Shown here in pieces: positions 60,901 through 64,000 of a stretch of DNA of 64,000 bases; the first letter of the stretch is position 1; every line of letters begins with the position of its first letter. The notes under the pieces were generated by a model. The model searched no databases and was not told the DNA's origin. It was given only the letters and a program-made list of their open reading frames with translations. The stretch is from Rheinheimera oceanensis. Its GTDB lineage: Bacteria > Pseudomonadota > Gammaproteobacteria > Enterobacterales > Alteromonadaceae. The stretch spans positions 1 to 64,000 of the forward strand of contig NZ_JAGPNM010000012.1 of NCBI RefSeq assembly GCF_018831085.1. The letters are read 5' to 3'. Both the position numbers and the translations under genes were made by a program.

Positions 60901-61497
60901 ATGACATTTTTACTGGGGTTTGGTGTGGGTTTAAGTTTAATTGTCGCTATAGGCGCGCAAAATATCTGGGTGTTAAGCCAAAGCATGGCCGGGGCCAACC
61001 GGCTGGTTATTGCTACGGTGTGCATACTCTGTGACTGCCTGCTGATTGTGCTGGGGGTATTTGCTGTGCAGCAAATGCAACAATGGGTACCGCCATTGGT
61101 GCCGCTGCTTACCTGGCTGGGGGTGGCTTTATTGCTATGGCTGGCATGGCAAGCGGCCAGCCGCGCCTGGGCTGGCGGCAAAGGCTTACAAACCGATAGC
61201 GCTACTCAGGTGATGAGCAATAGCAAAACTGCGTTAACAGCTTTGGCTATTACCTTATTAAACCCGCATGTGTATTTAGACACGGTATTTTTAATTGGCG
61301 GCGTGGCTAATCAGCAAACCGCACCGTTATGGTTTATGGCTGGTGCCTGTATCGCCTCATTAGTGTGGTTTTCCTCACTGACCGCAATGGCGCCCAGGCT
61401 GAAAATCTGGCTTAATTCGCCCCGCCGTTGGCAGCTGTTTGATGGCGCCATCGCGCTATTGCTGGGCGGTATAGCGCTTAATCTGGCATGGCAGTGA
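60901..61497 (+). CDS. argO: LysE/ArgO-family amino acid exporter
   Basis: 198 residues from ATG 60901, which starts at TM1 (MTFLLGFGVGLSLIVAIGAQNIWVL) like ArgO; the longer frame from ATG 60820 adds residues not found in the family. Six membrane helices; IGAQNIWVLSQ and LLNPHVYLDTVFLIGG are the LysE signatures. Exports arginine and perhaps lysine. The ArgP-binding site should lie in the 96 bases between the two starts. Confidence 0.92.
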   Translation: MTFLLGFGVGLSLIVAIGAQNIWVLSQSMAGANRLVIATVCILCDCLLIVLGVFAVQQMQQWVPPLVPLLTWLGVALLLWLAWQAASRAWAGGKGLQTDSATQVMSNSKTALTALAITLLNPHVYLDTVFLIGGVANQQTAPLWFMAGACIASLVWFSSLTAMAPRLKIWLNSPRRWQLFDGAIALLLGGIALNLAWQ

Positions 61498-61581
61498 GCT
61501 GCTGCAGCGGTGTTTAACATGGCCATATTTTTTTGCAGCGCACGCACAGCATCGACTTTACCTTCAGCTAACACCTCAGCT

Positions 61582-61992
61582 TCAACCCGCGGCCTTTGGT
61601 GCTAATGCCGCTAAAATGGCGCAATGTGGCGAGCTGTCTGCGCTGCAGCTATCGGCCAGTTGTTGTAACAGTTGTTGCATGTTTTTCAGTTCGGCAATCT
61701 TCCTGGCAATTTCAGCCAGATGCTGCTCGGCCAGTTGTTTAACCGCCCGGCTTTCGCGCTGTGGGTTTTGCCACAGTTGCAGTAGCGACTGAATTTCGCT
61801 AAGCGAAAAGCCCAGTTGGCGCGCCTGGTGAATAAAGCTCAGTTGTTGCAACTGTTGCGAGTTGTACAGCCGGTAACCGGCCTCAGTGCGCGCTGGCTTA
61901 TGCAGCAAGCCGCTCTGTTCGTAATGCCGGATCATTTTTGCCGTTAAGCCACTGGCTTTTGCGGCATCACCGATAGTCAGTAATGTTGCCAT
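61582..61992 (-). CDS. cueR: Cu(I)-responsive MerR-family regulator CueR
   Basis: 136 residues. MERR helix-turn-helix (IGDAAKASGLTAKMIRHYEQSGLL), a dimer coiled coil and the metal loop C116-SADSSPH-C124, the C-x7-C spacing of CueR and relatives that bind monovalent copper, silver or gold. A conserved serine, which marks +1 ion sensors, should be at about 76-80 and looks replaced in part; still CueR is the best fit. It sits 11 bases after copA, the expected target. Confidence 0.88.
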   Translation of the reverse strand: MATLLTIGDAAKASGLTAKMIRHYEQSGLLHKPARTEAGYRLYNSQQLQQLSFIHQARQLGFSLSEIQSLLQLWQNPQRESRAVKQLAEQHLAEIARKIAELKNMQQLLQQLADSCSADSSPHCAILAALAPKAAG

Positions 61993-62003
61993 GTTCAGCC
62001 CTC

Positions 62004-64000
62004 TTATTTAAAAGACATACGTTGTAAGCGTAGCGCGTTGCTTACTACCAGTACGCTACTGCATGCCATCGCAGCCCCGGCAATCACCGGATTTAAAAAG
62101 CCCAGTGCTGCCAACGGAATACCGACGGTGTTAAAGGCAAAAGCCCAGAATAGATTTTGCTGAATATTGCGATAGGTCGCACTGGCCAGCCGCAGTGCCG
62201 TGGCCACTAACTCCGGATTGCCGCGCATCAGCGTAATGGCTGCGGCGCTAACGGCGACTTCGGTACCGGTTGCCATGGCAATACCCAGGTCGGCCTGCGC
62301 CAGCGCGGGGGCATCATTAATGCCATCACCAACCATGGCCACTTTAAAGCCTTTCGCCTGATAAGCGGCCACGGCTTGCGCCTTGCCTTGGGGCAGCACT
62401 TCGGCCTGCACATTATCCAGTGACAGTTGTTTGGCAATGTAATCGGCACTTTCTTTTGAATCACCGGTCAGCATGGCCACTTTAATGCCGCTTTGTTGCA
62501 GCTTATGCACAGCAGCTTTGGCCTGTGCTTTGGCTTGGTCAGCAAAACACAGCAGACCAATAAGTTCAGCGGTTCCGCTTTTTATCTCTGCCAGCCAGGA
62601 TACAGACGCGCCTTGAATGCTGATTTTACCGCCCGGCAGTGTCAGCCCAAGCTCGCGCATCCAGTTGCCTGAGCCCAGCAGCAGCTGACGCTGGCTGACT
62701 GCGGCTTTTACGCCTTTCCCGGCCACCATCGTAAACCCGCTTGCCTCTGTTAACGCAATCTGCTGTGCTTGCGCATAATTCACTACGGCTTTAGCAAGCG
62801 GATGTTCACTGTTTTCTGATAGTGCATATGCCAACGCTACAAGTTCATTGTCGCTGCCTTGCAGCGCTGTTACTTGCATCACTTCAGGCTTGCCTTCTGT
62901 CAGGGTGCCGGTTTTATCAAATACGACGTAGTCAATTTTTGTTGCCTGCTCCAGCGCTATGGCATCTTTGACTAAGATACCATGCCGGGCGGCCGTACCT
63001 GTGCCTGCCATAATGGCTGCCGGTGTTGCCAGGCCCAGTGCACAGGGACAGGCAATAACCAGCACGGCCACGGCGTTTAAAATACCTTGTGTCCAATCAT
63101 TAAACGCATAACCCCATGCCAGTACAGTTACAACAGCGACTAACAGCACTGCTGGAACAAAGATGCTGCTGATTTTATCCACCAACGCCTGTACGGGGGC
63201 TTTAGCGCCTTGTGCTTGTTCGACCAGACGGATGATCTTTGCCAGCGTCGATTCTGCTCCCACCGCTGAGGCGGTAAATTCCAACACGCCGTCAAGGTTT
63301 ACCGCGCCGCCGGTAACATGGTCGGCAACGGTTTTATGCAGAGGAATACTTTCACCGGTGATCAGCGCTTCATCAACGTGGCTATTGCCTTTAGTGACCA
63401 CACCATCTGACGGGATGCGCTCGCCGGGTAATACTTTAACTTTATCGCCTTTTGCCAACTCTGCTGCGGCAATGGTTTGCCACTTATTCTCACGCCAGAC
63501 ACTAGCTGAAGTGGGTTTTAAGTTTTCCAGCGCTTTAAGCGCATCGGTAGTGCGCTGTTTGGCCCGTTTTTCCAGAAACTTACCCAGCAATACCAATGTA
63601 AGAACAGCAGCACTGCTTTCAAAATACAAATGCGGGCCACCGTGGTGACCGTCAAAGCTATACCACAGATAAAGTGATAAACCATAGGCTGCACTGGTGC
63701 CGATAGACACTAATAAATCCATATTGCCGGTCATGGCTTTTAGTGCGTGCCAGCCCGCTTTATAAAACCGGGCACCAAAGTAAAACTGCACGGGTGTTGC
63801 CAGTAACCATTGCCAAAGGGCTGGCAGCATCCAGTCTGCACCAAACAGCAGGCCTGCCATCGGCAAAATTAATGGCAGCGTAAGCAGGGCAGCGCCGATT
63901 ACCGGCCAGCTGTCATGGCGATAAAACGGCTGCTTGCTCTGTTTCTCGCCTGAGCTAACAGTGGTTTGCTGGAGCACCAGCTCATAACCCGCAGCAGCGA
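62004..64000 (-). CDS. copA: Copper-exporting P1B-type ATPase CopA (5' end outside window)
   Basis: About 665 residues lie in the window and the frame stays open to the edge (AAAGYELVLQQ just before the apparent GTG at 63977), so the N-terminal HMA metal domain(s) are outside. Core: eight membrane helices; CPC in VIACPCALGLATPAAIMAGTG; phosphorylation DKTGTLTEGKPE; SEHPLAKAV; hinge MVGDGINDAPALAQADLGIAM; N in TM7 (AFNTVGIP) and MxxSS in TM8 (AMACSSVLVVSNALRL), which define the Cu(I)/Ag(I) subgroup. Exports copper from the cytosol and is probably activated by CueR. Confidence 0.95.
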   Translation of the reverse strand, partial: AAAGYELVLQQTTVSSGEKQSKQPFYRHDSWPVIGAALLTLPLILPMAGLLFGADWMLPALWQWLLATPVQFYFGARFYKAGWHALKAMTGNMDLLVSIGTSAAYGLSLYLWYSFDGHHGGPHLYFESSAAVLTLVLLGKFLEKRAKQRTTDALKALENLKPTSASVWRENKWQTIAAAELAKGDKVKVLPGERIPSDGVVTKGNSHVDEALITGESIPLHKTVADHVTGGAVNLDGVLEFTASAVGAESTLAKIIRLVEQAQGAKAPVQALVDKISSIFVPAVLLVAVVTVLAWGYAFNDWTQGILNAVAVLVIACPCALGLATPAAIMAGTGTAARHGILVKDAIALEQATKIDYVVFDKTGTLTEGKPEVMQVTALQGSDNELVALAYALSENSEHPLAKAVVNYAQAQQIALTEASGFTMVAGKGVKAAVSQRQLLLGSGNWMRELGLTLPGGKISIQGASVSWLAEIKSGTAELIGLLCFADQAKAQAKAAVHKLQQSGIKVAMLTGDSKESADYIAKQLSLDNVQAEVLPQGKAQAVAAYQAKGFKVAMVGDGINDAPALAQADLGIAMATGTEVAVSAAAITLMRGNPELVATALRLASATYRNIQQNLFWAFAFNTVGIPLAALGFLNPVIAGAAMACSSVLVVSNALRLQRMSFK

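Noticed and set aside
61498..61574. Coding-like minus-strand text (LAEGKVDAVRALQKNMAMLNTAAAAH) after cueR
   Set aside because: Protein-like, but the frame continues only as antisense of argO and has no clear start. It may be a relic; evidence is too thin.
1..64000. CRISPR arrays, tRNA/rRNA genes, complete insertion sequences, prophage
   Set aside because: No regularly spaced repeats, cloverleaf genes, transposase or phage structural genes were seen in reading both strands.

Overview
The window looks like a chromosome segment of a free-living gammaproteobacterium of the Rheinheimera/Alishewanella type. The estimate rests on protein flavour: a DUF2982 protein, a YggN/DUF2884 protein, ArgP/ArgO, PaeA, an S41 tricorn-type protease, DUF5610, an orphan PEP-CTERM protein, and a moderate GC content near 50%. 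No database was searched. I see no rRNA, tRNA, CRISPR array, prophage or complete insertion sequence.

Layout. 0-5 kb: flavodoxin-like protein, YbiI-type zinc finger, large secreted tricorn-like protease, PEP-CTERM protein. 5.5-10 kb: AcrAB-type efflux pair. 10-16.5 kb: Nramp-like transporter with altered metal site, short GlgC-like enzyme, PaeA, DUF5610, MFS carrier, RluF-like pseudouridine synthase. 16.5-19 kb: two candidate tandem small RNAs, then an ECF sigma / anti-sigma-like / DUF4097 operon. 19-25 kb: accessory stretch of small genes and gene relics (DJ-1-like protein without its cysteine, AT-rich orphan, hydrolase, DinB, DUF1801, VOC, GNAT with a probable ATT start, ParD-like/zeta toxin pair). 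25-31.4 kb: lytic transglycosylase, hemN with an FNR-like site, then a 103-residue exported leader peptide followed by secD-secF. 31.4-39.5 kb: second RND pump, DUF2982, unknown protein, FapA, YggN. 39.5-44 kb: aspartoacylase-like protein, RimK, MgtE and CorA. 44-50 kb: Fur-type iron operon (cytochrome c-FTR1 fusion, lipoprotein, MORN-repeat protein). 50-54 kb: receiver-PP2C phosphatase, STAS protein, VOC, GGDEF cyclase. 54-60 kb: amidohydrolase, hydrolase lipoprotein, YdeI-like protein, kelch protein, a decayed regulator region and a ParDE module. 60-64 kb: ArgP/ArgO and CueR/CopA, with CopA running off the end.

The most striking element is the small ORF at 28036-28347 directly upstream of secDF. 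It has an N-terminal hydrophobic signal segment and ends R97-A98-P99-P100-LFS-stop. RAPP is the stalling motif known from translation-arrest peptides that regulate secDF in unrelated bacteria. The 3' part of this ORF contains sequences complementary to the secD ribosome-binding region. I infer a Sec-activity sensor that controls secDF translation by force-sensitive stalling, analogous in logic to SecM and VemP.

Other themes are oxygen/redox control (a perfect FNR box between the GlgC-like gene and paeA, and two weaker sites with identical geometry near hemN), divalent metal transport (Nramp-like, MgtE, CorA, FTR1, CopA) and local gene decay at 19.9-20.9, 23.8, 55.5 and 58.3-59.3 kb.
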